From positions 82,632,753 through 82,696,752 of the forward strand of contig CM051456.1 in the NCBI GenBank assembly GCA_028274465.1: DNA of 64,000 nt. Reading direction: 5' to 3'. The stretch's first letter is position 1, and the number at the start of each line of letters is the position of its first letter. Under the pieces are notes generated by a model. That model was not told the origin of the DNA, made no database searches, and was given only the letters and a program-made list of their open reading frames with translations. The position numbers and the translations under genes were made by a program. Origin of the DNA: Plantago ovata (lineage: Eukaryota > Streptophyta > Magnoliopsida > Lamiales > Plantaginaceae). Positions 10,499-19,806 of this stretch are shown piece by piece.

Positions 10499-12408
10499 AA
10501 CTCCCCAAACCGAACCTTTGCTTGTCCTCAAGCAACTAGCTAGACTCTAATGCAAAAAACCAATGCAACACACAAAGTGGAGTCTCATGCCAAATGAAAT
10601 GAACTAATCTATTGAATCTATCAAAAACTTATGAACAATGACCATACAAATCATAACATGGATTTTGGTTGAAGAATGCCTCGATTGACTCATACACATT
10701 CACATATGCACTATGTTAAACAAGGTAGTCTCTCGTAACATTCTCCACCTGGACCTAGTCAGTGACGACGCAATGAAACATGTTAGAATACGAATGGTTG
10801 TCCCGTGCCTATGAAACTGAGGACTTACTACTGTTCACCAAGTTAAGACTTTCCCTCAAAGAGGTCGAACTAATACTGGCTCTCATCAGACGAAGGAGGG
10901 TTCCCTAAAAGATCACACTCCCCTATTCTACCCATCTCTCAAGCAAAGTCATAAACTAATCAGCACTTCCTGAATGGCAGGACGAGGGTGGTCTAGAACA
11001 GATGACACTCAAATAAACAAAAGGCAAACTTTACAACTCGATTACGAACATTACAAGAATTGAAAAACGAGACAAACACTTTGCTAAACTGCTTTTTGGC
11101 TTTCTTTGGACCCTTCTATGCTTTTTTGGGGTCTTTTCTTTTTTTTTTTTTTTGCTTTTTCCAGATTTCTGGAAATTTTCAATTTTTTTTTTGTTTTTTT
11201 TTTTTGCAGCCAGCAGTAGCACAACGAAAAATAAATTACAATGACTCACAAACGACCTTCCCAAACCTATTCGAAAGAATAAGTTGGAGAACAAACTTTA
11301 CGAAAAAGAAAAACAAACTCACAACACTCAAAATCGAAAAACAAGTCATAATGATAGCATAACCCCCTCCCCAAACCTATTCGTTAGAATAGGTTTCAAA
11401 CAAAGGATCACAAAATCTCACACTACCTCCTTCTTAGGCATTTAGCAATCTCAAAGCAAGGTGAAGACTTGTTGCCTCTTAGGTACATAATTACACCGGA
11501 AAACAACCACAAGACTCTAACATGCATCATCTTATTATAAAGGCCTTCGTGAACCGCAGTAGAGAAAACACCACTAAGTGATGTCGAGACTACCAAGTTT
11601 AACTAAGTGCATATATAAATGTGACAAGCCAAGCGAGAAAAACCTCAAACAAATTCATAGAGATGAAACGCATGGTCAAAGGTCATAACTAGTTAATGTA
11701 CCCAATAAAAAAGTTCAAAAAAGTCGGCAATAAACTCCACACAAAAACATGCAAAACTATACTAGGATGAATGTAGTGTATGCAAAGAAATACTAAGAAA
11801 GCGGTTTTTCGTGCAAATGCAAACAAAGGGTTTCACGAGTTTATGATAAGCAAAACAAGTATAGAGATAGCCAGCGATAACCCCCCCCCCCCTCCCAAAC
11901 CTGAACGTCGATTGTGGATGTAATGTGAGAGCTAACTTGTACCTGTAACCTATATGACTCAAGGAAACTTGTGAGAAACCAAAACGGGTGATAAAAGAAG
12001 TAAAAATATCAATAATTTAGCATAATAGGTGAAAATTGGGTTTCCGAACGAAAATCCGGACCTCTGGGTTTCTGGACACCCGGGGCGAACCGCCCCTGGT
12101 GGGGGGCGATTCGCCTGGGGCGTCCAGAACGTCGCAGGCAGCCTGGACTTGCCAGGCGAATCGCCCCACGTGGGGGGCGGTTGGCCTTTGGCATCTCCAG
12201 GAGTCTGGAGATGCCTTTTTCCTCCCAAAACGCAAAATTATCATCTTAAAATCTATTTTATCACCAAAAACATACAAAAACATAAAATGAAATACAAATT
12301 GTTCAATGTATGAATGCAATGCAATGCAATAAAGCGATAAAAACTCCGGGTTGCCTCCCGGACAGCGCCATTATTTATAAAGTCTCTGACTCGACTTCTT
12401 CTTGCTCT
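10499..12408 (-). other. 3' non-coding interior of the Gag-protease element
   Basis: 1.9 kb between the gag-pro stop and the 3' LTR. It starts with the polypurine tract and is about collinear with 51799-53357 in the later complex (shared phrases around CTTGTCCTCAAGCAACTA and CCCCAAACCTATTCG). It contains T/C-rich low-complexity DNA near 11130-11210, short inverted repeats of AACCTATTCGNNAGAATAGGTT type, and a GC-palindrome cluster at 12079-12187. The frames that are open across it are not protein-like. Confidence 0.7.
12079..12187. repeat. GC-palindrome cluster inside the element interior
   Basis: Four diverged copies of the GGGGCGAACCGCCCC / GGGGCGATTCGCC motif within about 110 bp of non-coding DNA downstream of gag-pro. 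This matches the cluster at 58778-58857 in the related element. Confidence 0.75.
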
Positions 12409-14546
12409 TTAGTTCTTGTTCTTGAGGGTACTAGACTTCCCCTTCACCGATCTCTTCCTCATGCCTAGTACCTGTGAGTGAGAATGGACATATACAGCAA
12501 GACCAAAGTAGTTAATAGAATGAGAAGCATTGAAGTGAGGACTAGGATCAGATATGGCTCGCAACACATGTTGCTTGCCATCCACCTCAATGGTGCAAGT
12601 TCTTCGGTAGATGTCGATTACGGAGCGTAGCTTAGTCAAGAACGTTCTCCCCAAGAGAACAACATCACCCATCCCAGGAGTAGACGCCGGCATCACAACA
12701 AAGTTAGTGTATACAGAAGCTTCACCAATCTTAACCAATACGTTCTTCACAATGCCTTCTGGTCGTACAAAGGATCCATCCGCAAGTTGCACAATAGCCT
12801 TATGCTCCGAAATCTCTCCAAGGCCACTCTTCTCAAACACATTCATAGGGAGCACATTCGAGTAAGATCCCGTATCTAGTGTAGCACGGACATCTTCAAG
12901 TTCACCAATCCCAACCTTAACATCGAAACTATCAGGAATTGGCTCGGGATCTTCTTGCTCCTCATCACTAACATTAAAACCAAGGTCCTTCTCTTCTTCC
13001 TTGGCTAGTGGGGACTCTCCATCCTTGCAACACTCACACTTAGCAACTTTCTTGATAGTGATTTCAATAGGAAGATCACCTATCAAGGTAATAGACATCG
13101 ACTTCTCAGTGTATCTAGGCAACTTCCCTTGCTCCCTACTTGCTCCACGGTCAATCAACTCTCGCATCTTTTGATGAGCAAGCCTAGTGCTTGCCTCCAA
13201 CTGATCAAGTCTCGCCCTTGTCTTCTCCGAATCTTCTTCATAACGCTTAAGAAAACCTTGGGTGTGATCAACCATTTTCTGCAAATTCTCCATGAGAAGA
13301 GCCGTCTTCGACTTCGGTTGCTCTTTAGGAGTGGGATTTTCACAGTGATCATTACCATAGCTCAGATTACTACGGTCTTGGTTAGGGCCATAAGTTTGGC
13401 TAGATGGTGCATATCCTTGGTTGTTTCGGAACCCCCTTCTCCAAAATCCACCACGAGGATTCCTACCATCTTGACCATAGCAAGCTTCTTGAACTCCAAA
13501 TTCTACAGCAAAGGCCTCCTCGTCGCTTCCTTGAACCAAATTGCCACCATCGTGTGCAAGCTCCGACCTACACATATGAGCCCCATGCCCATAGTTCTTG
13601 CAAATCCGGCAAATCTCATTAGAAACGGATGTTCCAACTGATCTCTTGAGAACTTGCTTCAGCTCATTGGTGAAGCACTCAAATCGATCCCCACTTGCTC
13701 CATACATTGGAACCTCCTGATTGGGTGGAGCGTCACGCCTCCTAACCATTGCTCTTGGATCCTTGAATTGAGATCCCTTAGCAAGCCTTTCGAAAACCGC
13801 CCAAACAGCCTCAGCGGTTTCTTCCCAAATATTACCACGACATTGGAAATCCACCACTTACTGATTCTCAAAAGTGAGTCCATTGTAGAAGTGTTGGACA
13901 AGATCCGAAAGCTCAAAACCATGGTGTGGGCACTTGTTCAAGAGGTCGTTGAACCTCTCAAGCGCGGTGTAGATCGTCTCATCATAGTCTTGTTTGAAAC
14001 CAGTGATTTGCGCCTTAAGCGCGGTAGTCAATGTGTGAGGGAAGTATTTCTCCATAAAGGCTGAAAACACCTTTGCCCAAGTGTTAAGCGAACCGGCTTC
14101 CAGAGAACCTAACCATGCCTTGGCTTTATCGCCAAGCCACATCGCAAAAACCTTCATTCTCAGCTCGTCATCCGTCACCTCCGTGCCCGGTCTTGGGAGT
14201 TGGTTGACGAAGTCATCGATATCATGCAAATACCCTATCACGTCTTCCCTAGCCAAGCCATAGAACCTCGGGAGTTGCTGGAACATGTGGTTTTTGATTT
14301 CCAAGTCACGAGTCGCAGGCGAAAGGACAATCGCTGGACCCTTCATTCGTTCCTTGTTGGGTTGAACCCATATTTCAACAGTGGATGAGCCATCACGGGA
14401 TCTTCAAAGAGTGCTCGAAGATATTCAAAGAAATCGATTTCCTCTATGTCACCTTGAGCGAGATTCCACATTTTTTGATGGTAAACCCTGTCAATTTCTT
14501 CGATAGGATCAGCAAGAGGTATTCCACTAGATCGCGTACGTTGCAT
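12409..14546 (-). pseudogene. gag-pro: gypsy Gag-protease frame with one frameshift and one in-frame stop
   Basis: ATG at 14546 opens the Gag N-terminus (MQRTRSSGIPLADPIEEIDR). A frame change near 14345 leads to the conserved Gag core (14346-13858) with LPRFYGLAREDVIGYLHD, FPHTLTTALKAQITGF and NKCPHHGFELSDLVQHFYNG, a Retrotrans_gag signature. A TAA at 13858-13860 lies in frame with the continuation (13857-12409). That part has a zinc knuckle (CRICKNYGHGAHMC), a coiled coil and a retropepsin domain with catalytic DTGS (ATLDTGSYSN) and the flap-like ADGS and LLGRTFL motifs. The frame ends after the protease with a basic tail. Gag packages RNA and the protease matures Gag. The absence of a polymerase is a feature of the element, because the related copy at 59118-61277 stops at the same point. 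Confidence 0.85.
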
Positions 14547-14666
14547 ACACTATCTGTAACAATAATGGAAAAGAGTATCAAACGAGAGCAAATTAACTAA
14601 ACTTAATAAATCTAGGAATTGAATGCTGAAAATATAATTAAGCTAAAGAGATAAAAAGGAGTATAG

Positions 14667-14684
14667 TCCCCGGCAACGGCGCCA
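14667..14684 (-). other. primer-binding site, tRNA-Asp type
   Basis: The minus strand reads TGGCGCCGTTGCCGGGGA just inside the 5' LTR. This is the primer site typical of Athila and Ogre/Tat-related Ty3/gypsy elements. It gives the orientation. Confidence 0.9.
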
Positions 14685-14687
14685 ATT

Positions 14688-15885
14688 TGATGAACGAGAA
14701 TGTCAGACTCAATTAATCAAATAAATTTATTTTTAGCCAAAGGCAACTCACAACTACAACGAAAATCAAGGCACGTAGTGTAGAAGTAAGATAACCCCGA
14801 GTGTCGATCTCTAAGGACTATAACTAGCTTTAACTAATTTAACTTAAAATATAAAATCAGAAAACGATTTAGCAAAGGTTTTTCTGATCAATTGTGATGG
14901 AAGTTAGTGATAGTATGATCGTTCTAAGCATCGGGTTCTAATTACACATGAAGTACTTGAAGTTTGTATAGAAATCTACGATTATGAATTGTCCTAGTGT
15001 TTCTTTCAATTTAACACTAATCTACGAAGATAGATGGCTTAGATAGATCAAAGAAATAAAACAATAAATCAAGTCTTAAACGCGCGAAGCCACTCGTGCA
15101 TAATTAAGAACCCTAGCTATGAATTCACATACTATCACCAACCTTAGATTTAGCTACTCATGTATAAATCGCAATCAACAAGCATAATCAAATCAAGAAT
15201 CAATGAAAACATGTTGAATTGAATAAACAAAAGTAGTAAAATCGTGAGATACAATTTACCAACGAAGGTTGTCAATCTCCGGTGAATTGCTAACTCACAA
15301 GCAAGAATCGAGAATCAACGATGTCCAATCTCTATGCTTAAGCTTCCAAATCAATAAGAAAAAGAGTCTTCTATGCTAATAATTCCCAGAACAAGCTCTG
15401 GAGAATTTGTCTCTAAAAATAAGGTGAAAAGGTCTGAAAAACAACTAAAATAGGCGAACCGCCTGGCACGGGGCGAAACCTCCCGGGCGAACCGCCCCCA
15501 GTGCCAGGCGAACCGCCTGGCACGGGGCGAACCGCCCGGGACCTGCAGTGTCGGTGGCCAGCGAGATTTTGGTTTTGGTTTCCTTTTTGGACTCGATTTT
15601 GCCTTCTAGTGACCTTTAAGCCTTGAAACTCGTCCCCTAGGCCTCAAAACTCGTCTGGAAACTTCTAGATACACCACGGATGACCACGAAGCACCAAAAC
15701 TTCATTCTCTTCACCATATTTGCCCACCAAAAGTATGTTTTTCACCTAATTCCTGAAAAATGCAAAGAAAAGGAAAACGTGACACTATTCTAATAAAATG
15801 CACTAAAATATAAGCTAAATTAATCTAGAAGGTAGCTAAATTGGTGAAAAAGACTCGAATGAAATTGTAAAATAGACGTTCATCA
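14688..15885 (-). repeat. 5' LTR of the first Gag-protease element, TATA box lost
   Basis: 1198-bp copy of the 9302-10498 LTR with scattered substitutions. Where the partner has ACGAAACTATATATACTTG, this copy has an extra GGCGAACCGCCTGGCACGG unit, so the TATA motif has been replaced by another palindrome (15452-15475). This is the LTR that would drive transcription. Confidence 0.88.
15452..15540. repeat. GC-palindrome array, expanded copy in 5' LTR
   Basis: Four GGCGAACCGCC-type units, one more than in the sister LTR. Ordered arms CCAGGC..GCCTGG and CCCGGG..CCCGGG make the block highly self-complementary. Confidence 0.8.
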
Positions 15886-15975
15886 AATACATACATATTG
15901 AACCACTTAATTGCATTAGGTTTATAGAAGATCGAAGCACTTAGAGAAATTGCATTGCATTTTACATATATAAAC

Positions 15976-16280
15976 TATAACGACCCGGCCCACTAACGGG
16001 CCGAGTCCCAGCCCAACGGGCCGGCAAGGTTACTCATGGGCGCTCTCCGGGGTGATATGCTAGCCCCACAGACCAACACGAGTTCTAATCCGCGCACTTT
16101 GTCCTCACTCGTGCGCGCACCAGGAACTTCCCAGTGGGTCACCCATCCTAGAATTGCTCCAGAGCAAGCACGCTTAACTCTGAAGTTCTTCTAGGTGGAT
16201 TCCCGAAAAGAAAGGTGCACCTTGTTGGTATGAGTAGCGTTCTCAACCCTTTTAAGCCTCTGAAATCTTGGGGCGTTACA
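15976..16280 (-). repeat. Cassandra 3' LTR (305 bp)
   Basis: It runs from TATAACGACCC to GGGGCGTTACA on the plus strand. The 5S-like block lies at about 16131-16189. The mutated first dinucleotide (TA instead of TG) is the only damage at the ends. Confidence 0.92.
16131..16189 (-). promoter_or_regulatory. 5S rRNA-like Pol III internal promoter (left LTR)
   Basis: The minus strand carries the A-box-like AGTTAAGCGTGCTTG and the C-box-like AGGATGGGTGACC at 5S-like spacing. Unlike a real 5S gene, the rest of the 120-nt RNA is absent. Confidence 0.85.
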
Positions 16281-16466
16281 ATCACCCCCTCTTAAATTGC
16301 GCAACGTCCTCGTTGCGCGCTGTCCCGAGACCAACCATCCGTGCAGGATTCTAGAGGTGGCCCCTCCAGGCTCAAGAGGTGGCTCCCACCGTCGATACGG
16401 TGTAGCACTTTGCCCCGGATGGCACTTAGTTCCTGCAGTTCCGGATAGTCCCGCTTTGATACCACT
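16281..16466 (-). other. Cassandra interior
   Basis: 186 bp containing only the primer-binding site (right end), the purine tract (left end) and a GC-rich spacer. No protein is encoded. Confidence 0.85.
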
Positions 16467-16771
16467 TGTAACGACCCGGCCCACTAACGGGCCGAGACCC
16501 AGCCCAACGGGCCGGCAAGGTTACTCATGGGCGCTTTCCGGGGTGATATGCTGACCTCACAGACCAACACGGGTTCTAATCCGCGCACATTGTCCTCACT
16601 CGTGCGCGCACCGGGAACTTCCCAGTGGGTCACCCATCCTGGAATTGCTCCATAGCAAGCACGCTTAACTCTGAAGTTCTTCTAGGTGCATTCCCGAAAA
16701 GAAAGGTGCACCTTGTTGGTATGAGTAGCGTTCTCAACCCTTTTAAGCCTCTGAAATCTTGGGGCGTTACA
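16467..16771 (-). repeat. Cassandra 5' LTR (305 bp)
   Basis: Ends TGTAACGACCC and GGGGCGTTACA are intact. The 5S-like block is at about 16621-16680. It is preceded by the tRNA-Met-type primer site and followed by the TAAAC duplication. Confidence 0.93.
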
Positions 16772-16776
16772 TAAAC

Positions 16777-17045
16777 ACACAGAGACAAAAATACAAACAG
16801 AAATGAACAGATCAAAGCACTTACAGCCAACGAAATCAACCTAAATAACCTTCACCGAGTGTGGATGAACTGCAAAATCCTAGCACAAACCGACAAAATG
16901 TAGAGTTAGGGCTTCGACATCAATCTAACATCCAAAAATACGTGAATAAGAAGAAAAACTAGCAAAATTGAAAAAATATATGATGAAATAGTAGATTAGG
17001 GTTCCAAAAATGAATGGAGAACAACAGGATCAAACGAAAACTCAC
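16777..17045 (-). other. flank of Cassandra, probable intron sequence
   Basis: AT-rich and non-coding. It sits downstream of a splice donor on the minus strand and reads like a plant intron. No other feature is seen. Confidence 0.35.
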
Positions 17046-17250
17046 CTTCAACAACTTAAAAAGACAATCGAAATGCTGGCGAAGACAATCGAGACGGCAG
17101 AGACGACGATTCAAGCTTGAATTCAGGCGATGAAGCTTCAATTCACACGGCACACGACTTTCTCTCTCTAAAACTTTCTCTCTCTAGCTTCTCAGACTTG
17201 ATGACGATGAACGAAAATGAAAAATAAGAGGGCGAATTGTCCTATTTATA
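17046..17250 (-). promoter_or_regulatory. minus-strand promoter and non-coding first exon
   Basis: On the minus strand a TATA box (TATAAATAGG, 17241-17250) is followed by a pyrimidine/GA-rich leader of about 170 bp and a consensus donor TGAAG|GTGAG at 17046/17045. No long reading frame occurs. It looks like the leader exon of a gene running left, whose body is now interrupted by Cassandra and the gypsy element. It may belong to the gene fragment at 8242-9060. The link is inference. Confidence 0.4.
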
Positions 17251-17460
17251 CATAACCCGTTTTCATAACCCGATATCATTAATCCGGTTAGAACCCATGA
17301 CCCGCGAGATTCTTTAAAATTGGATATAATAGAATGGATTGATCTGGTTTGGTTGGTCTCACGGTCTCAAGTTAGAAAGTGGTCTCAAGTTTTAAAAATG
17401 GCAAATAAATTAAATAGTTGATCTCAAATTGGATGATTAAAATGTCAAAGTTTTTCTTTC
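17251..17460. other. spacer between the two divergent promoters
   Basis: Non-coding. It contains two copies of GGTCTCAAGTT-like sequence around 17358-17395 (GGTCTCACGGTCTCAAG and GTGGTCTCAAGTT), possibly a transposon end. No gene is seen. Confidence 0.3.
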
Positions 17461-17784
17461 CCCATATTTAAACGTTAGCCCAGCCCAATAGCTAATGTTG
17501 AAGCCCATACTCAATTGTGCACAACAACCCTAACTCCTAGTCATAGAACACAAACAACAAACCTATCACTGCAAAAGCAAAAGCCACTTAACATTTTCTT
17601 TTGCACAGAGAGTGAGAGAGAGCCGAACAGATCCAGATTAAGCTTCTAAATTCACGTTCCTTCTGCAACTATCGAAGTTTTCTACCACTTTCCCCTTTAA
17701 ACTGTGATGTTTATTCAGTGAGGGCCAAGAATATCTCGGCATTTTCCAACATATCCAATTGAGGCTCGAACTATATGCAAGAAG
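17461..17784 (+). promoter_or_regulatory. plus-strand promoter with site II and telo-box, and first exon
   Basis: A cluster of AGCCCA/GGGCT-type site II elements (GCCCAGCCCAATAGC, GAAGCCCATA; about 17475-17510) is followed by a telo-box AACCCTAA (about 17526). This pair is typical of plant translation and housekeeping genes. A GA-rich leader follows, and an exon ends at ATGCAAGAAG|GTAAGTTC (donor after 17784). The only coding candidate is the short MQE start before the donor. Downstream exons are not found, because the region continues into a MITE and a LINE. It may be a truncated gene or a captured 5' end. Confidence 0.4.
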
Positions 17785-18162
17785 GTAAGTTCTTTGTTGA
17801 TTCTCAACCCAAACCCAATTATACCAACAATGGTGGTGTCTGGTCCTCCTGGATGGTTGGATCTTTGTTCTTCTCCGATCCGTGTCTTTCTTCTGTCGAC
17901 TTATTTTCAAATCTATGTCGGAGAATTAGTGAGTCTTAGTCCGCGAACTAGTAGATCTTAAGTCGCGATTTAGTATCGCTCCGACGCTCTAAACGACAAT
18001 TCGCGATTGGAACGCGAAAAAACATCCAAAACACGCGAATTATGTTGCTAAGGATCAGTGACGGAGCCAGTAGGTATATAATACAATCGGGGTCATTTGT
18101 ACTAAAAATTAAATAAAGATTATGAGTGGGATGATTTATGATAGAGAATTAATGTAGGTTTC
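17785..18162 (+). other. probable intron remnant, no coding signal
   Basis: It follows the donor at 17784. The first 250 bp have the T-rich look of a plant first intron with some CG-rich words (CGCGAATTATG). Around 18055 the phrase CAGTGACGGAGCCAG resembles a transposon or repeat boundary. No exon is recognisable. Confidence 0.3.
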
Positions 18163-18433
18163 TTTACTATTTTGTACCGAAATTTTAAAACACCCCATTT
18201 CATTTTTGTTGACTATTTTATGTTCGGTTTGATCTCAAATTAATTATAATTTATTACGAAAAAAATAATTTTAAAAGTAATATTATAAAAATATAAGAAG
18301 TAACTTTCATAATATATTTTTTCAAAATTATTCTTTTCATATTCAATTATAATTAATTTGAGGTCAAACCGGACATTGAAAAAATTAACAAAACGAAATG
18401 GAGCTCTTTAAAGTTCCCGAAGGAAGTAGTAAA
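18163..18433. mobile_element. MITE with long terminal inverted repeats (Stowaway-like)
   Basis: The arm around 18196-18254 (CCATTTCATTTTTGTTGACT..., GGTTTGATCTCAAATTAA) is the imperfect reverse complement of 18343-18402 (...TTAATTTGAGGTCAAACC, AACAAAACGAAATGG). The outer end TACTTCCTTCGGGAAC on the minus strand resembles Stowaway termini. The centre is AT-rich and non-coding. Exact ends and target duplication are uncertain. Confidence 0.6.
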
Positions 18434-18778
18434 CTAGGAAAAACCAATTTTTTTTTTTTTGAAATGGCAAATATTACAATTACTCCTCCACTACAATTTC
18501 CAAACCACCTTATTACTCTACAGTTAAACCAACCTTAGACCTTTTTCAAGGCATTGATTCCTCTGTGTTACGTGAGACACCCTCTGGCTCCATCTCTATC
18601 GGGATGGGCATTGAAAAAGTACCTCCTTTTTGAAAAACATGCATGATCATGGGGCATAATGAATCACAATGTACGCGTACCTCTGGACGTACTACTTCAG
18701 TTCAAGCAAATGTTGGCCAGAATAGCATCAATTCAGACGTGTTGGCTACTCGGAACATAAATTCACAGCAGCATCAAC

Positions 18779-19303
18779 ATGAATGCAACGTACCTAGTCC
18801 AAGGGGAAAATCAACCAATTCCGGAAAGTGGGACAGCGGCTGTAATTCCTTCCCCTCCCGCTGAAACGGTTGTTGCTCCGGAGCTTGATCCGAATCCGGA
18901 TAAAGATGGATTTAAGGTTGTGTCTCCTAGAAGGAACAATGACCTTCCTCGTCGATCTCAACATTATAGGAATAATGTTTCTGCTCCGTTTTTATCAAGA
19001 GTCATTGCATCACGTAATAATCAATTTGCAGCATTATTGGATTTGGATAATACATCACGGAACACTTCTTCTTTGGCCAGGAACATAGATACACCAATGG
19101 AGGAGATTACTCCACTTGTTCAGTCGAATTCTTTGACTCCTGCTGATTCAAGGGAGGATCTTTTAATGGCAGAGAACATTCTGGATTCGGTTAATGTGGC
19201 AAGGGAGCGTAGAGCGGCTGCAAAAAAAAGCCATGGAGATAGCTACAAAGCAATCTTGGGCAGACTTCATGGAAGAAGAGTCACAAAATATACCGTATTC
19301 TAG
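18779..19303 (+). pseudogene. LINE ORF1, C-terminal part
   Basis: Hydrophilic 174-codon frame rich in Arg, Asn and Asp, ending with AILGRLHGRRVTKYTVF 48 bp before the ORF2 start. That is the usual ORF1-ORF2 spacing in plant L1-like elements. The nucleic-acid-binding N-terminus is missing or degraded upstream (18643-18864 in another frame). Confidence 0.5.
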
Positions 19304-19351
19304 TGGCACACCACGGTCTAATCAGGCCGTTCTTTCTCCTCAGACTTCTCA

Positions 19352-19585
19352 ATGAATGTTCTATTTTGGAACATTCGAGGAATCGGCAATACGCCGTCTC
19401 GAAACATGCTTAGACAACATTGTTCTACTTCTCATCCATCTTGGGTAGCTATTGCTGAGCCTAAGATGCCTTCGACTCCATCTCTTCGGCTTATTAGAAC
19501 TCTCTTGAGCTATGCTTTGCGGATCAGGTGGCTCGGGACGCTTCAGGCCAACCTTACTTTAGATTCATGCAACGTTAACACTTAG
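19352..19585 (+). pseudogene. LINE ORF2, endonuclease start only
   Basis: 77-codon frame opening with MNVLFWNIRGIGN, a hallmark of the exonuclease-endonuclease-phosphatase domain of plant LINEs (N in WN, E in IAEPK). Homology ends near codon 60. The catalytic remainder, reverse transcriptase and RNase H are absent. Confidence 0.6.
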
Positions 19586-19806
19586 GCACTCTTTTTCCCA
19601 TTCAAAGGTTTTTCCCACTGGGTTTTTCTATGGATGGGTTTTAACGAGGCCCGTGGTTGCAACCAGGATTCGACTATCCTGGGTTTAGATTTTTTTGCTT
19701 TCGGCTCATTTTCAGTCCATTTCTGGACTTTCTTCCTTCTATTTGCTACTTTGTACCAGTACTCTTTTTATTTTATATATATGCACGACTTATTAAAAAA
19801 ACCAAC

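Larger units (their letters stand above)
9302..15885 (-). mobile_element. non-autonomous Ty3/gypsy (Athila/Tat-related) element encoding Gag-protease only
   Basis: Two LTRs of 1197 and 1198 bp (9302-10498 and 14688-15885) have TGATGAA...TTCATCA ends. Next to the right LTR is the primer site TGGCGCCGTTGCCGGGGA. Next to the left LTR is the purine tract GGTTTGGGGAGTT. The interior has a Gag-protease frame (14546-12409) and then about 1.9 kb of non-coding DNA. No reverse transcriptase, RNase H or integrase motif appears in any frame, so the element would need enzymes in trans. No matching target duplication is visible (left flank CAAAAT, right flank AATACAT), which suggests recombination or end loss. 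It is the same family as the complex at 50524-62715. Confidence 0.85.
15976..16771 (-). mobile_element. Cassandra TRIM retrotransposon, complete, TSD TAAAC
   Basis: Two 305-bp LTRs (15976-16280 and 16467-16771) flank a 186-bp interior without coding sequence. The minus-strand LTR contains a 5S rRNA internal-promoter block (AGTTAAGCGTGCTTG followed by AGGATGGGTGACC), which is diagnostic of Cassandra. The primer site is GTGGTATCAAAGCGGGAC next to the right LTR. The polypurine tract AAGAGGGGGTGAT abuts the left LTR. Target duplications TAAAC occupy 15971-15975 and 16772-16776. The left LTR terminus has changed from TG to TA. About a dozen differences separate the two LTRs by eye, so the insertion is not very recent. 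Cassandra elements are non-autonomous and can be transcribed by RNA polymerase III from the 5S-like promoter (family knowledge). Confidence 0.95.
18640..19806 (+). mobile_element. LINE (L1-type), internally deleted
   Basis: 18640-19303 encodes the C-terminal part of a LINE ORF1 (frames around DGFKVVSPRRNN and NQFAALLDLD, ending RRVTKYTVF). ORF2 begins at 19352 with MNVLFWNIRGIGN and HPSWVAIAEPKMP, the start of an apurinic endonuclease. ORF2 collapses after about 60 codons near 19540. The sequence then passes into a 3'-end-like region (TTTTTCCCACTGGG, TTTTAACGAGGC) and an A-run near 19796-19803. Most of ORF2, including reverse transcriptase, is deleted. Not functional. Confidence 0.6.

Noticed and set aside
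12029..12313. Overlapping frames on both strands across GC-rich DNA
   Set aside because: Open only because GC palindromes lack stop codons; proteins are low-complexity Gly/Pro/Arg.
13129..13641. Plus-strand 170-codon frame opposite gag-pro
   Set aside because: The opposite strand shows clear zinc knuckle and protease motifs; this frame has none.
16131..16189. Apparent 5S rRNA gene (minus strand)
   Set aside because: Only the internal promoter part matches, it is present in both 305-bp LTRs, and it sits in a complete Cassandra element, so it is not a 5S gene.
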